The position numbers and the translations under genes are program-made. A stretch of 7,890 nucleotides of DNA, from the NCBI GenBank assembly GCA_031275255.1, contig JAISPA010000132.1:1-7890 (forward strand), in the 5' to 3' direction. This DNA comes from Acidaminococcales bacterium (GTDB lineage: Bacteria; Bacillota; Negativicutes; Acidaminococcales; JAISLQ01). Under the pieces are notes generated by a model. That model was not told the origin of the DNA. It saw nothing but the letters and a program-made list of their open reading frames with translations, and did not search any database. Shown here one piece after another: positions 1 through 6,082 of the stretch (the first letter of the stretch is position 1; every line of letters starts with the position of its first letter).

Positions 1-446
1 GCGGCGGCGCTTTGGTTAACGCCGACGGTCTGGTCATAGGCATAAACAGCGCCAAAATCAACTACACCGGCGTTGAAGGCATGGGGTTTGCCATACCGAT
101 AGACGCGGTCAAACCGATAATCAAAGACCTTATTGAAAAAGGCAGGGTTACAAGGCCGTATCTGGGCGTAAATCTTTTGGACAGCAGGACGGCGGCTTTT
201 TATTACGGTTATAGATTTGAAAAAGGCCTGTTGATCAGCAAGGTGCTTGAAAACAGTCCGGCCGCCAAAGCCGGCCTACGCCAGGGCGATATCATCGTCA
301 AAGTAAAAGACCTTGACGTAAACAGGGTGGTGGAACTGCGCGCGGAGCTGAACAAGCTTTCCATCGGCCAAATCGTGGAATTGTCCGTCAACCGCGAAGG
401 CCGGCTTATAAGTGTAGCGGTTGCCCTGGAAAAAGTTCCCGACTGA
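1..446 (+). CDS. htrA: HtrA/DegP-type serine protease, C-terminal part (5' end outside window)
   Basis: This is the 3' end of a trypsin-like serine protease with a PDZ domain, of the extracytoplasmic quality-control type that degrades misfolded envelope proteins. The reading frame is open from the left edge (first full codon at 3) to TGA at 444-446, giving 147 visible residues. They begin GGALVNADG, matching the GNSGGPLVN block around the catalytic serine of HtrA. Bases 1-2 are GC, consistent with an AGC serine codon cut by the edge. The protease domain ends with GMGFAIPID, and RPYLGV then opens a single PDZ domain (KGLLISKV, SPAAKAGLRQGDIIV). The His and Asp of the triad and any membrane anchor lie outside. 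The gene ends 7 bases before rlmH; in Bacillus the equivalent pair is htrC (yycK) and rlmH downstream of walRK. The family is certain; the paralogue (HtrA, HtrB or HtrC) is not. Confidence 0.93.
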   Translation, partial: GGALVNADGLVIGINSAKINYTGVEGMGFAIPIDAVKPIIKDLIEKGRVTRPYLGVNLLDSRTAAFYYGYRFEKGLLISKVLENSPAAKAGLRQGDIIVKVKDLDVNRVVELRAELNKLSIGQIVELSVNREGRLISVAVALEKVPD

Positions 447-453
447 CGATTTT

Positions 454-933
454 ATGAAAGTAAACATCATCGCGGTCGGCGGTTTGAAAGAAACTTATCT
501 GCGGGCGGCGGCGGATGAGTACGTAAAAAGGCTGCGCCCCTATTGTTCTTTGTCGATCGCCGAGTGTCCGGAAGAAAAAGCGCCGGCAAAACCTTCGGCT
601 GCCGGCCGGGGACGCGCGCTGGACAAGGAAGGCGAAATGCTGCTCGCGCAGGTTAAAGACGGTGATTTTACTATAGCGCTGGATGTCGGCGGCGGCAAAA
701 TGTCGTCAGAGGAATTTTCCGGGCTGCTGGCGCAGGAAACCCGGTCAGGCGACGGCCGCGTGGTGTTTTTGATCGGAGGCGCTTACGGGCTGTCGGATAA
801 GGTGAGACAAACTGCGGATTTTCTGCTTTCTTTATCGGACTTTACCTTTACGCATCAAATAGCGCGCCTGCTGTTGCTTGAACAAATATATCGGGCCTTT
901 AAGATAATGAACAGGGAAAAGTATCATAATTAG
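454..933 (+). CDS. rlmH: RlmH, 23S rRNA (pseudouridine-1915-N3)-methyltransferase
   Basis: RlmH is a small SPOUT-class methyltransferase that uses S-adenosylmethionine to methylate N3 of pseudouridine 1915 in helix 69 of 23S rRNA on assembled 70S ribosomes. The protein has 159 residues, the usual family length. Visible hallmarks are the N-terminal MKVNIIAVGG strand, the knot motif FLIGGAYGLS (about residues 105-114) that holds SAM, and the C-terminal signature THQIARLLLLEQIYRAFKI ending in KYHN (Tyr157-His158). The segment ALDVGGGKMSSEEF occupies the place of the commoner LDERGK-SSEEF, a modest deviation. ATG 454 is chosen because it gives the exact family start; an in-frame TTG at 421 would add 11 residues inside htrA. 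No strong Shine-Dalgarno precedes 454, so translational coupling to htrA, which stops at 446, is likely. A terminator-like hairpin overlaps the stop codon. Confidence 0.97.
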   Translation: MKVNIIAVGGLKETYLRAAADEYVKRLRPYCSLSIAECPEEKAPAKPSAAGRGRALDKEGEMLLAQVKDGDFTIALDVGGGKMSSEEFSGLLAQETRSGDGRVVFLIGGAYGLSDKVRQTADFLLSLSDFTFTHQIARLLLLEQIYRAFKIMNREKYHN

Positions 934-950
934 CCGCAGAGGCGGTTTTT
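931..950 (+). terminator. Short Rho-independent terminator candidate after rlmH
   Basis: CCGC (934-937) pairs with GCGG (942-945) across the four-base loop AGAG. A flanking G-T and A-T pair can extend the stem, and TTTTT follows at 946-950. The hairpin overlaps the rlmH stop codon. The stem is short, so it may be weak, but its position at the end of the htrA-rlmH pair is right. Confidence 0.5.
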
Positions 951-1130
951 GTGCCCGAGCGCCCGGCCGGGGGGCTTAGGGCGGGCTCGTTCCCGAAAGA
1001 GCGGGCTTGCCGCAGGCCGCAGAAAGCCTTCCCCGGGCTTCGGCGGAGCGGGTCGGTTCTGTGTGAATATAGCGCGGACAGCTTACCGATGGCAGCGCCC
1101 GCCTGGCGGGTAACGGGGGAAACCGGGGGC
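951..1130. other. GC-rich, hairpin-dense intergenic stretch, function unknown
   Basis: This stretch is richer in GC than the flanking genes (47 of 60 bases at 961-1020) and contains several strong inverted repeats. CGAGCGCCC (956-964) pairs with 979-989 with a two-base bulge. CCGC-GAA-GCC (1017-1028) pairs with GGC-TTC-GCGG (1036-1046) with one mismatch and one bulge. CCCGC (1098-1102) pairs with GCGGG (1106-1110), enclosed by an alternative TTACC/GGTAA pairing (1083-1087 with 1109-1113). I recognise no known riboswitch or structured RNA in it. Short open frames exist on both strands but are Arg/Gly/Pro/Ala-rich with no recognisable domain, so I do not call a gene. It could be a structured leader of the downstream gene, a small RNA, or a dispersed intergenic repeat. 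Confidence 0.5.
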
Positions 1131-1152
1131 GCCGCCAAGCGCCGGCGGTTTT
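1131..1152 (+). terminator. Terminator-like hairpin upstream of the DUF362 gene
   Basis: CCGCC (1132-1136) pairs with GGCGG (1144-1148) across a seven-base loop, followed by TTTT at 1149-1152. G1131 and T1149 can add a wobble pair. It sits 30 bases before the next start codon, so it could end a transcript from the structured region to its left or act as an attenuator. The T-run is short, so this is tentative. Confidence 0.4.
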
Positions 1153-1157
1153 ACGGC

Positions 1158-1163
1158 TATAAT
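1158..1163 (+). promoter_or_regulatory. Perfect TATAAT box (-10 candidate) before the DUF362 gene
   Basis: A consensus TATAAT lies 19 bases before the TTG start. No good -35 box is seen 16-18 bases upstream, where the terminator-like hairpin lies. Transcription starting about 7 bases downstream would begin at the G-run that serves as Shine-Dalgarno, leaving almost no 5' leader. It may therefore be fortuitous. Confidence 0.25.
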
Positions 1164-1182
1164 TGAGCGGGGGGGGATATTT

Positions 1183-2292
1183 TTGAAGAGCAAAGTCTAT
1201 GTAGCCTACCTTAACGACCGCCAAAAACACCGCAGCAACCAGAAAAAAGTGGACGAGCTGTTTTTGGCGGCGGGTTTTGACAAACTGCTTTGTGCGGGCG
1301 ACCTTGCGGCTATAAAGCTGCATGTGGGGGAAGCCGGCCTTGACACTTATCTCAACCCGATATTTCTGCGCCCGGTAACGGACAGGATAAAAGCGGCGGG
1401 GGCGCACCCTTTCCTTACCGATACCAATACCCTTTATTCCGGATCGCGCCATAACTCGCCGCAGCATATTCTGACCGCCGCGGCGCACGGCTTTGTGCCG
1501 GAAGTAACCGGCGCGCCTTTTATCGTGGCGGACGGTCTCAGGGGCGAAAACTACAGCCGGGTGGAGATTGGCCAAAAACACTTTGCCAGCGCGGCCATTG
1601 CGAGGGATGTGCTGGACGCCGATTTTATGCTGGTGTTCAGCCATTTCAAAGGACATGAGCTGGCCGGCTTCGGCGGCGCGCTGAAAAACGCCGCTATGGG
1701 CTGCGCCCCGCCGGTAGGCAAACGTGAGCAGCACGCCATAAAAATGTACGCCAGCGGCAAAAAATGCGTCGGCTGCGGGCAGTGCGCAGAAGTCTGCCCG
1801 GTGGGCGCAAGCGCCCTTGCCGAGGGCAAGAAAGCCAAAATAGACGCCGCCGTCTGCATCGGCTGCGGTGAATGTATGACCGTTTGCCCGGTAAAGGCGA
1901 TAACCCTGGACTGGAGCACCGATATAGGCGATTTCCTCGAGCGCATGACCGAATACGCTTATGCCGCCTTGCTCGGCAAGCGGGGAAAAGCCGCTTATAT
2001 CACCCTTGCGGCTGCGGTTACCCCTTATTGCGACTGCGTACCCTGGAGCGACGCGCCTTTGGTTCCCGACATAGGATTTCTCGCCTCCGCCGACCCGGTC
2101 GCCATTGACCAGGCGGCGCTTGATCTGGTCAATAAACAGGCGGGGCTGACCGATTCCGAATACGGCAGGCCAATACCGCCCGGCGAAGATAAATTTCTCG
2201 CCTTGCGGCCCGCCGTAGACGGGCGGCGTACACTCGCCTACGCTGAAGAACTGGGCATGGGTTCACGCAAATATGAACTTATAACCATTTGA
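1183..2292 (+). CDS. DUF362 domain protein with two [4Fe-4S] ferredoxin motifs
   Basis: A 369-residue cytoplasmic iron-sulfur protein of the DUF362 family, common in anaerobes and without an established reaction. The N-terminal half carries family blocks AAIKLHVGE, TDTNTLYSGSRHN and SHFKGHELAGFGGALKN (about residues 153-169), then MGCA. A bacterial two-cluster ferredoxin insert follows: CVGCGQCAEVCP (Cys195, 198, 201, 205) and CIGCGECMTVCP (Cys225, 228, 231, 235). All eight ligands are present, so two [4Fe-4S] clusters are expected. The rest of the DUF362 fold resumes afterwards, including a YCDC pair (Cys283, Cys285) and ASADPVAIDQAALDLV. The start is TTG at 1183, preceded by an eight-G run (1169-1176) that serves as ribosome binding site with six bases of spacing. 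The DMT transporter starts 15 bases after the stop, implying co-transcription. An electron-transfer or redox role is inferred from the clusters; the substrate is unknown. Confidence 0.93.
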   Translation: MKSKVYVAYLNDRQKHRSNQKKVDELFLAAGFDKLLCAGDLAAIKLHVGEAGLDTYLNPIFLRPVTDRIKAAGAHPFLTDTNTLYSGSRHNSPQHILTAAAHGFVPEVTGAPFIVADGLRGENYSRVEIGQKHFASAAIARDVLDADFMLVFSHFKGHELAGFGGALKNAAMGCAPPVGKREQHAIKMYASGKKCVGCGQCAEVCPVGASALAEGKKAKIDAAVCIGCGECMTVCPVKAITLDWSTDIGDFLERMTEYAYAALLGKRGKAAYITLAAAVTPYCDCVPWSDAPLVPDIGFLASADPVAIDQAALDLVNKQAGLTDSEYGRPIPPGEDKFLALRPAVDGRRTLAYAEELGMGSRKYELITI

Positions 2293-2307
2293 AACAAAGG
2301 AAACAAT

Positions 2308-3153
2308 ATGCCGTTTAAGCAGCTGCTCAAAGTGGACGGACGGCGAAAAGCTTTGAGTTTTCTCGTCGCAAGCGCCGTTATGTGGAGCTTTGGCGGGTTG
2401 TTCATCAAATATATACAATGGAATCCGATGGCGATTGCCGGTATGCGCGGTTTGATCGCCGCCCTGGCCGTCGCCCTGGCCGTACCTGAGTCCGTGCGGC
2501 TGCCGCCGAACAGATTTATCTGGCTTTGCGCCTTTGCCTACGCCGGCATGTGCGGCACGCTGGTCGTCGCCACCAAACTTACCACCGCCGCCAACGCCAT
2601 ATTCCTTCAATATACGGCGCCCGTTTACGTTATGCTCATCAGCGCGTTTTTTTTCCGGGAGAAAATAAAATTCCCGGACGCCATGGTGATTTTAAGCACG
2701 GTCTTGGGTATGGCGCTGTTTTTCGTAGGGGAATTTTCTTTTGCAAGTATTGCCGGCAACCTCATAGGCATAAGCAGCGGCGTTTGTTTTGCCGTCATGG
2801 TTACAGGCTTTCGCTTCGTAAAAGGAGCGGAACCAGCTGTAGCCATCTTTTGCGGCAATATAATATTGTTTTTGCTGTCGGCGCCTTTTATGCGGGCGCC
2901 CATACCGGGAACCGGCGATTGGCTCGCGCTTCTTTTCCTCGGCGTTTTTCAGATAGGGATATCCTACGCGATGTACAGCCGCGCGATCGTGCGGGTAAAG
3001 CCGCTGGAAGGGGTTATCATCCCCACCATAGAACCGGTGCTGAATCCGCTCTGGGTATTTTTCTTTATCGGCGAGCGGCCGCCCAACGCGGCGATTGCCG
3101 GCGGAGCAATCGTTATAACGGCCATAACCGTCTATTGTCTGCGAAAAAATTGA
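2308..3153 (+). CDS. EamA-family (drug/metabolite transporter) inner-membrane permease
   Basis: A 281-residue integral membrane protein with about ten hydrophobic segments, the usual layout of the DMT superfamily, which exports amino acids, drugs or metabolites. It consists of two EamA repeats. The conserved end of repeat one is IFLQYTAPVYVMLISAFFF followed by REK (about residues 98-119); the matching block of repeat two is PTIEPVLNPLWVFFFIGER (about 239-257). A short basic stretch (residues 8-14) precedes the first membrane helix. The ATG at 2308 follows AAAGGAAAC, a good ribosome binding site. It lies 15 bases after the DUF362 gene on the same strand, so the two probably form an operon, but nothing in the protein reveals its substrate. 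The stop at 3151-3153 faces the convergent reductase gene across 47 bases. The family is secure; specificity cannot be given. Confidence 0.94.
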   Translation: MPFKQLLKVDGRRKALSFLVASAVMWSFGGLFIKYIQWNPMAIAGMRGLIAALAVALAVPESVRLPPNRFIWLCAFAYAGMCGTLVVATKLTTAANAIFLQYTAPVYVMLISAFFFREKIKFPDAMVILSTVLGMALFFVGEFSFASIAGNLIGISSGVCFAVMVTGFRFVKGAEPAVAIFCGNIILFLLSAPFMRAPIPGTGDWLALLFLGVFQIGISYAMYSRAIVRVKPLEGVIIPTIEPVLNPLWVFFFIGERPPNAAIAGGAIVITAITVYCLRKN

Positions 3154-3200
3154 ACAGCAGCGGATAATCCGCGGCAGGCCGTGAGCGCCGCCGGGCGGCG
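3154..3200. other. Convergent intergenic region with two hairpins
   Basis: GCGGA (3160-3164) pairs with TCCGC (3168-3172) around a TAA loop. CGCCG (3186-3190) pairs with CGGCG (3196-3200) around CCGGG and abuts the reductase stop codon. Neither is followed by a T-run directly. On the minus strand the first hairpin is followed, after about nine bases, by a six-T run inside the transporter gene end. The region may end transcripts from both sides, but this is not a textbook terminator. Confidence 0.3.
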
Positions 3201-3917
3201 TCAGATATAAAATCCGCCGTTTACGTTAAGAACTTCGCCGGTGATAAAATCGCTGGCGGCAAGAAACAAGGCCGCCCGTGCTATATCCTGCGGCAGGCCG
3301 GTCCGTCCGAGCGGCGTCGCCTCTACCAGCGAACTCCTTTCCGCTTGCGTCAGGGCGCTGTTCATGTCCGTGTCGATCACCCCGGGCGCGATGCAATTGA
3401 CGCGTATGCCGGACGGGCCCAATTCTTTGGCCAACGCTTTTGTCAGGCCGATGAGGCCAGCCTTGGCGGCGGAATAATGCGCTTCGCAGGAGGCGCCCGC
3501 AACGCCCCAAACGGAGGCGATGTTTATAATGCAGCCGCGTTTCACGCGCAGCATATAAGGCAAGGCGGCCTGGGAGCATAAAAAAGCGGATTTTAAATTT
3601 ACCGCCAGCATGTTGTCCCAGTCGGCTTCGCTAAGCTGTGTAAATTCCTTTGTCTGCGCGATGCCGGCGTTATTGATCAATACATCCGTCTTATTCGCCA
3701 AAGCGAACAGGGCGTCCACCTCTTTTTTAACCGTAACGTCCGCCTGCACGGGAATGAGCGTTTGCCCCTCCCGCGCGCAGCTTTCCGCCAGGAGGCGCAA
3801 AGGCTCATAAGTTTTGTGATAATTGGCGTACACCCGGCCGCCTTCCCGCGCAAATAAAACGGCCGCCGCATAGCCGATTCCCCTGGAAGCCCCTGTTATC
3901 AGAACATTTCTTTCCAT
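3201..3917 (-). CDS. ymfI: Short-chain dehydrogenase/reductase, probably EF-P 5-aminopentanone reductase (YmfI-like)
   Basis: A 238-residue classical SDR using a nicotinamide cofactor. It shows TGASRGIG at residues 8-15 (cofactor loop), NNAG at 82-85, and the catalytic set Asn107, Ser135, Tyr148 and Lys152 (YSAAK), then APG at 177-179 and a C-terminal LNVNGGFYI. It resembles FabG, the 3-oxoacyl-ACP reductase, but the segment ASVWGVAGASCEAHYS around the active site matches the WGxxGASCExxYS pattern I recall from the YmfI group. That group reduces the 5-aminopentanone attached to elongation factor P. No fatty-acid genes lie nearby, which also argues against FabG. The start is the ATG at 3917 (read leftward), preceded on the minus strand by AAGGGGTG. 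SDR membership is certain; the YmfI assignment rests on that one motif block, so a FabG-like or other carbonyl reductase remains possible. Confidence 0.72.
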   Translation of the reverse strand: MERNVLITGASRGIGYAAAVLFAREGGRVYANYHKTYEPLRLLAESCAREGQTLIPVQADVTVKKEVDALFALANKTDVLINNAGIAQTKEFTQLSEADWDNMLAVNLKSAFLCSQAALPYMLRVKRGCIINIASVWGVAGASCEAHYSAAKAGLIGLTKALAKELGPSGIRVNCIAPGVIDTDMNSALTQAERSSLVEATPLGRTGLPQDIARAALFLAASDFITGEVLNVNGGFYI

Positions 3918-3948
3918 CGCTTCACCCCTTCCGTCACGCTTTTATAAC

Positions 3949-3977
3949 ATTATAGCAAAATTCAAGCCCCGGTTTAA
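3949..3977 (-). promoter_or_regulatory. Sigma-70 promoter candidate for the reductase gene
   Basis: Read on the minus strand, TTAAAC (3972-3977) and a perfect TATAAT (3949-3954) are separated by exactly 17 bases. Transcription would start about 25 bases upstream of the ATG at 3917, leaving room for the AAGGGGTG ribosome binding site. The -35 is only a partial match, but spacing, -10 and position all fit. Confidence 0.6.
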
Positions 3978-4064
3978 CTAAGATTCGTAAGAAGTCCCCC
4001 GTCTCCAAGCTGCCTTGCCCGCGTGAGCGAGAGCGTCGGCGGCGGGAGTGTGTCACGGCGGAAA

Positions 4065-4095
4065 TTATCAAAGTTCTGCCTGGCAACAGTATAAA
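4065..4095 (+). promoter_or_regulatory. Weak promoter candidate for the hemerythrin gene
   Basis: TTATCA (4065-4070, four of six consensus bases) and TATAAA (4090-4095) are 19 bases apart, slightly long. This would leave a leader of about 80 bases before the ATG at 4184. The rest of the divergent gap 3918-4183 holds the minus-strand promoter near 3949-3977 and no gene I can support; I saw no clear FNR-type dyad. Confidence 0.25.
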
Positions 4096-4183
4096 TACCT
4101 TCGGCAAAATCTGCGCCAATACCGCCCGGCGCACCGCTTGCGGCAGGACGCGGCGGCAAAACAAACAAAGAAAGAAGGAAAAA

Positions 4184-4588
4184 ATGACCTACGAATGGGA
4201 CAAAAGTTTGGAAACAGGCCACAAAATGATCGACAATCAGCACAAACAACTGATCGTCGCTCTTAACGCGCTCATAGAGGCCAGCCAGGGCGGGAAAGGG
4301 CATGAGGAAGTAAACAATACTCTGGAATTTTTAACCGCTTACACTATAAAACACTTTGCGGACGAGGAAAAACTACAGGTGCAATACGACTATCCCGATT
4401 ACCTGAACCATAAACTCTATCACGACGAATTCAAAGTTACGGTACGCGGCCTGACCGAGGAACTTTTGCGGGAAGGCCCTACCGGCGAGGTTGTAAACAA
4501 GATTTCCTCTATCATCGGCAATTGGCTGGTCAATCATATCAAAGGCGACGATTTTAAAATGGCCGCCTATGTAAAAACGCAGGAATAA
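4184..4588 (+). CDS. Bacteriohemerythrin, single-domain O2-binding protein
   Basis: A 134-residue cytoplasmic four-helix-bundle protein that binds O2 at a non-haem diiron site; in bacteria such proteins store or deliver O2, sense it, or scavenge it in anaerobes. The whole diiron ligand set is present: His20 (in IDNQHKQL), His57 and Glu61 (HFADEE), His76 and His80 (in YPDYLNHKLYHDEF), His118 and Asp123 (HIKGDD). The N-terminal EWDKSLETG and the WLVNHI block also match the family, and the length is typical. The ATG is preceded by GAAAGAAGGAAAAA, a good ribosome binding site. It stands alone: upstream lies the divergent reductase, and ParA starts 108 bases downstream on the same strand with no obvious terminator between, so read-through is possible. 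There is no fused signalling domain, so O2 binding or storage is likelier than chemotaxis signalling. Confidence 0.96.
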   Translation: MTYEWDKSLETGHKMIDNQHKQLIVALNALIEASQGGKGHEEVNNTLEFLTAYTIKHFADEEKLQVQYDYPDYLNHKLYHDEFKVTVRGLTEELLREGPTGEVVNKISSIIGNWLVNHIKGDDFKMAAYVKTQE

Positions 4589-4599
4589 ATCACGGGAAA

Positions 4600-4667
4600 G
4601 GCGCGCTTGGCCAAAAGGCGCCGAATACGCGGCAGGCAGGCTTTGCGCCGCCGGAAAGCATGCCGCG
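4600..4667. repeat. Inverted repeats in the hemerythrin-ParA gap
   Basis: GGCGC (4600-4604) pairs with GCGCC (4618-4622), enclosing the palindrome TTGGCCAA (4607-4614). CGCGGCA (4628-4634) pairs perfectly with TGCCGCG (4661-4667) over 26 bases. No T-run follows either, so they are poor terminators. A site bound by a protein, such as a partition or operator site just upstream of parA, is possible but unsupported by any recognised motif. Confidence 0.3.
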
Positions 4668-4696
4668 CCGTCCACTCTGCATTTGGGAGGTAGGAT

Positions 4697-5593
4697 ATGC
4701 CGGAGAAGAAACCGCCTAAAACCATAGCCACGATCAACTTCAAAGGCGGGGTCGGCAAAACGACCATGACCTGGTGTCTGGGCGATTATATTTCAACATA
4801 CCAAAATGACAATACATTGATTTTTGATTTGGACGCTCAAATGTCATTGACCCAGGCAATTACGCTAAACGACGACGGCTCGGTCTACGAACAATTCAGC
4901 GACTGGTCGGAAAAATCTTACCAAACAAAAAAGACGGTATTTTACGCTATTTTCGAGTATATCAGCGATAAAAAATTCAATTTTGACGTTGATTATAATT
5001 TCATATATAAAATAACGGAGAAATACCATTTTGTCCCGTCGGTAGAGGAATTATACTGGTTGGAGCTGGAATTGGGCGCGTTCGACCGCAAGCTGATGAA
5101 AGGCTTCATGCGGGATTTGCTGGGAAAGGTCAGTTGTTCGGAAAATGTGCTGGGCTACAATTATATATTGTTTGACTGCCCGCCTTCCTTTACGCTGCTG
5201 TCTTATTCAATTTTGTCCTGCTGCGATCTCATCCTCATCCCGGTAAACCCGGATTTTTACGCCGTAAAAGGCGTCCCTTTGATCCTGAACGCGTTGAAAT
5301 TGAAAATCCAGCCTTTCCCTGCCCCTAAAATCGCCGTTTTTATGAACAAAGCCAAACCGCACGCCGGCGGGATGACCAAAGAATCAAAATTTTACTGGGA
5401 TACGGTAAAAAGAATATGCCATGACACCTCAAAGGAAACAGGCATAGATATAAAGTGTTTTGACACTCCGATTTACGACCGGGCCGACATCAAACGCTCC
5501 GTCATTGGCAAAAATGGAATTCCGCAAGCCTTTGTGCCGGATTTCAGAATTTTGTGGGACAATATTGTGAGGTTTATAAATGAACAACGATGA
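4697..5593 (+). CDS. ParA/MinD-superfamily (SIMIBI) ATPase
   Basis: A 298-residue ParA-type ATPase. These proteins dimerise on ATP, bind DNA or membrane non-specifically, and move or position cargo (plasmids, chromosome origins, protein complexes) when a partner stimulates hydrolysis. The deviant Walker A box KGGVGKTT (residues 16-23) includes the signature Lys16 and Lys21; the Walker A' strand is FDLDAQ with Asp46; the Walker B region is LFDCPPS with Asp160. IPVNPDFYAVKG follows as in ParA. Compared with compact type Ib ParA proteins it carries extra, aromatic-rich sequence between about 58 and 112. It has no N-terminal helix-turn-helix, so it is unlikely to autoregulate like type Ia ParA. 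The ATG at 4697 follows GGGAGGTAGG, a strong ribosome binding site. The gene is AT-rich relative to the left half and overlaps the next gene by 14 bases, suggesting tight coupling. The fold is certain; the cargo is unknown. Confidence 0.92.
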   Translation: MPEKKPPKTIATINFKGGVGKTTMTWCLGDYISTYQNDNTLIFDLDAQMSLTQAITLNDDGSVYEQFSDWSEKSYQTKKTVFYAIFEYISDKKFNFDVDYNFIYKITEKYHFVPSVEELYWLELELGAFDRKLMKGFMRDLLGKVSCSENVLGYNYILFDCPPSFTLLSYSILSCCDLILIPVNPDFYAVKGVPLILNALKLKIQPFPAPKIAVFMNKAKPHAGGMTKESKFYWDTVKRICHDTSKETGIDIKCFDTPIYDRADIKRSVIGKNGIPQAFVPDFRILWDNIVRFINEQR

Positions 5594-6005
5594 CAGACAA
5601 ATGCGGGAGCTGCTTTCTCTTGCGGAAGGATTTTCCGCTGTAAAAAATGAATTAAAAGAAATAAACCGTAAGCTGAACAGGATGGAAAAGAGGCTTAACA
5701 GCGCTTTTCCCAAATACAAAGAATTAACGGGTACCCTGCCTGAAGCGGCCGCTGTTGAGGCAAACAGGGAAAATTTACTGAAGATCTTCGAGGAATTGTT
5801 AAAAGTCGTAAAAGAAGAAGATGACGCCGCCTTTCAGCGGAAAATCAAAGAATACCCGAAAGAGGCGCTCATCGCTTTGGCCTTGGAAATAGGGACGGCC
5901 GGCGGCAAGAAAATGGGAATCAGAAAAGCGGTTGACAGCATTAAAAGCAGGCTGCGGGAAACCATTATATTATCGCAAAACAGCAAACGCCGCAGCCGTC
6001 CGTAG
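5580..6005 (+). CDS. Small coiled-coil protein coupled to ParA, function unknown
   Basis: I do not recognise this 141-residue protein. It has no signal peptide or membrane segment. Residues 14-43 form a clear heptad series of hydrophobic positions (Leu14, Phe18, Val21, Leu25, Ile28, Leu32, Met35, Leu39, Phe43) in a charged background, so a dimeric coiled coil is expected. A Pro/Ala hinge (about 53-61) leads to a second, mainly helical charged region and a basic tail, SKRRSRP. No HTH or ribbon-helix-helix motif is evident. The ATG at 5580 lies inside the last codons of parA, after GTGAGG with eight bases of spacing; Met8 is a weaker in-frame alternative. The overlap strongly suggests co-translation and interaction with ParA. 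By analogy with small ParA partners it could stimulate the ATPase or link it to cargo, but that is inference from position and shape only. Confidence 0.82.
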   Translation: MNNDDRQMRELLSLAEGFSAVKNELKEINRKLNRMEKRLNSAFPKYKELTGTLPEAAAVEANRENLLKIFEELLKVVKEEDDAAFQRKIKEYPKEALIALALEIGTAGGKKMGIRKAVDSIKSRLRETIILSQNSKRRSRP

Positions 6006-6082
6006 CTTGCGGAAGGTTGCTTTTATGCCGGCGGCGGACGCGAAAAAACGTCGATGAACAACCGGGCAATCACGGCAAATGA

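Noticed and set aside
951..1152. Possible known riboswitch (cobalamin, fluoride, c-di-GMP, T-box) in front of the DUF362 gene.
   Set aside because: I looked for the conserved cores of these classes and found no match; only generic stems and a terminator-like end are visible.
951..1166. A 71-codon open frame on the plus strand, and a 79-codon one on the minus strand (899-1138), in the GC-rich gap.
   Set aside because: Both have the Arg/Gly/Pro/Ala composition expected of GC-rich non-coding DNA read at random, with no convincing ribosome binding site or domain; the hairpins are a better description of the region.
976..1734. A 252-codon open frame on the minus strand, overlapping the GC-rich gap and the DUF362 gene.
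   Set aside because: It is Arg/Ala-rich, has no recognisable motif, and lies antisense to a gene with unmistakable family motifs and all eight cluster cysteines.
2526..3167. A 213-codon open frame on the plus strand inside the transporter gene.
   Set aside because: It is Arg/His-rich and out of frame with a clear ten-helix EamA permease; the hydrophobic frame is the real one.
4697..5593. Carboxysome-type McdA assignment for the ParA protein, suggested by the CbbX-like neighbour.
   Set aside because: No Rubisco or shell gene is visible, the AAA+ protein is a fused form unlike CbbX, and the signature lysine is present; only the general ParA class is supportable.
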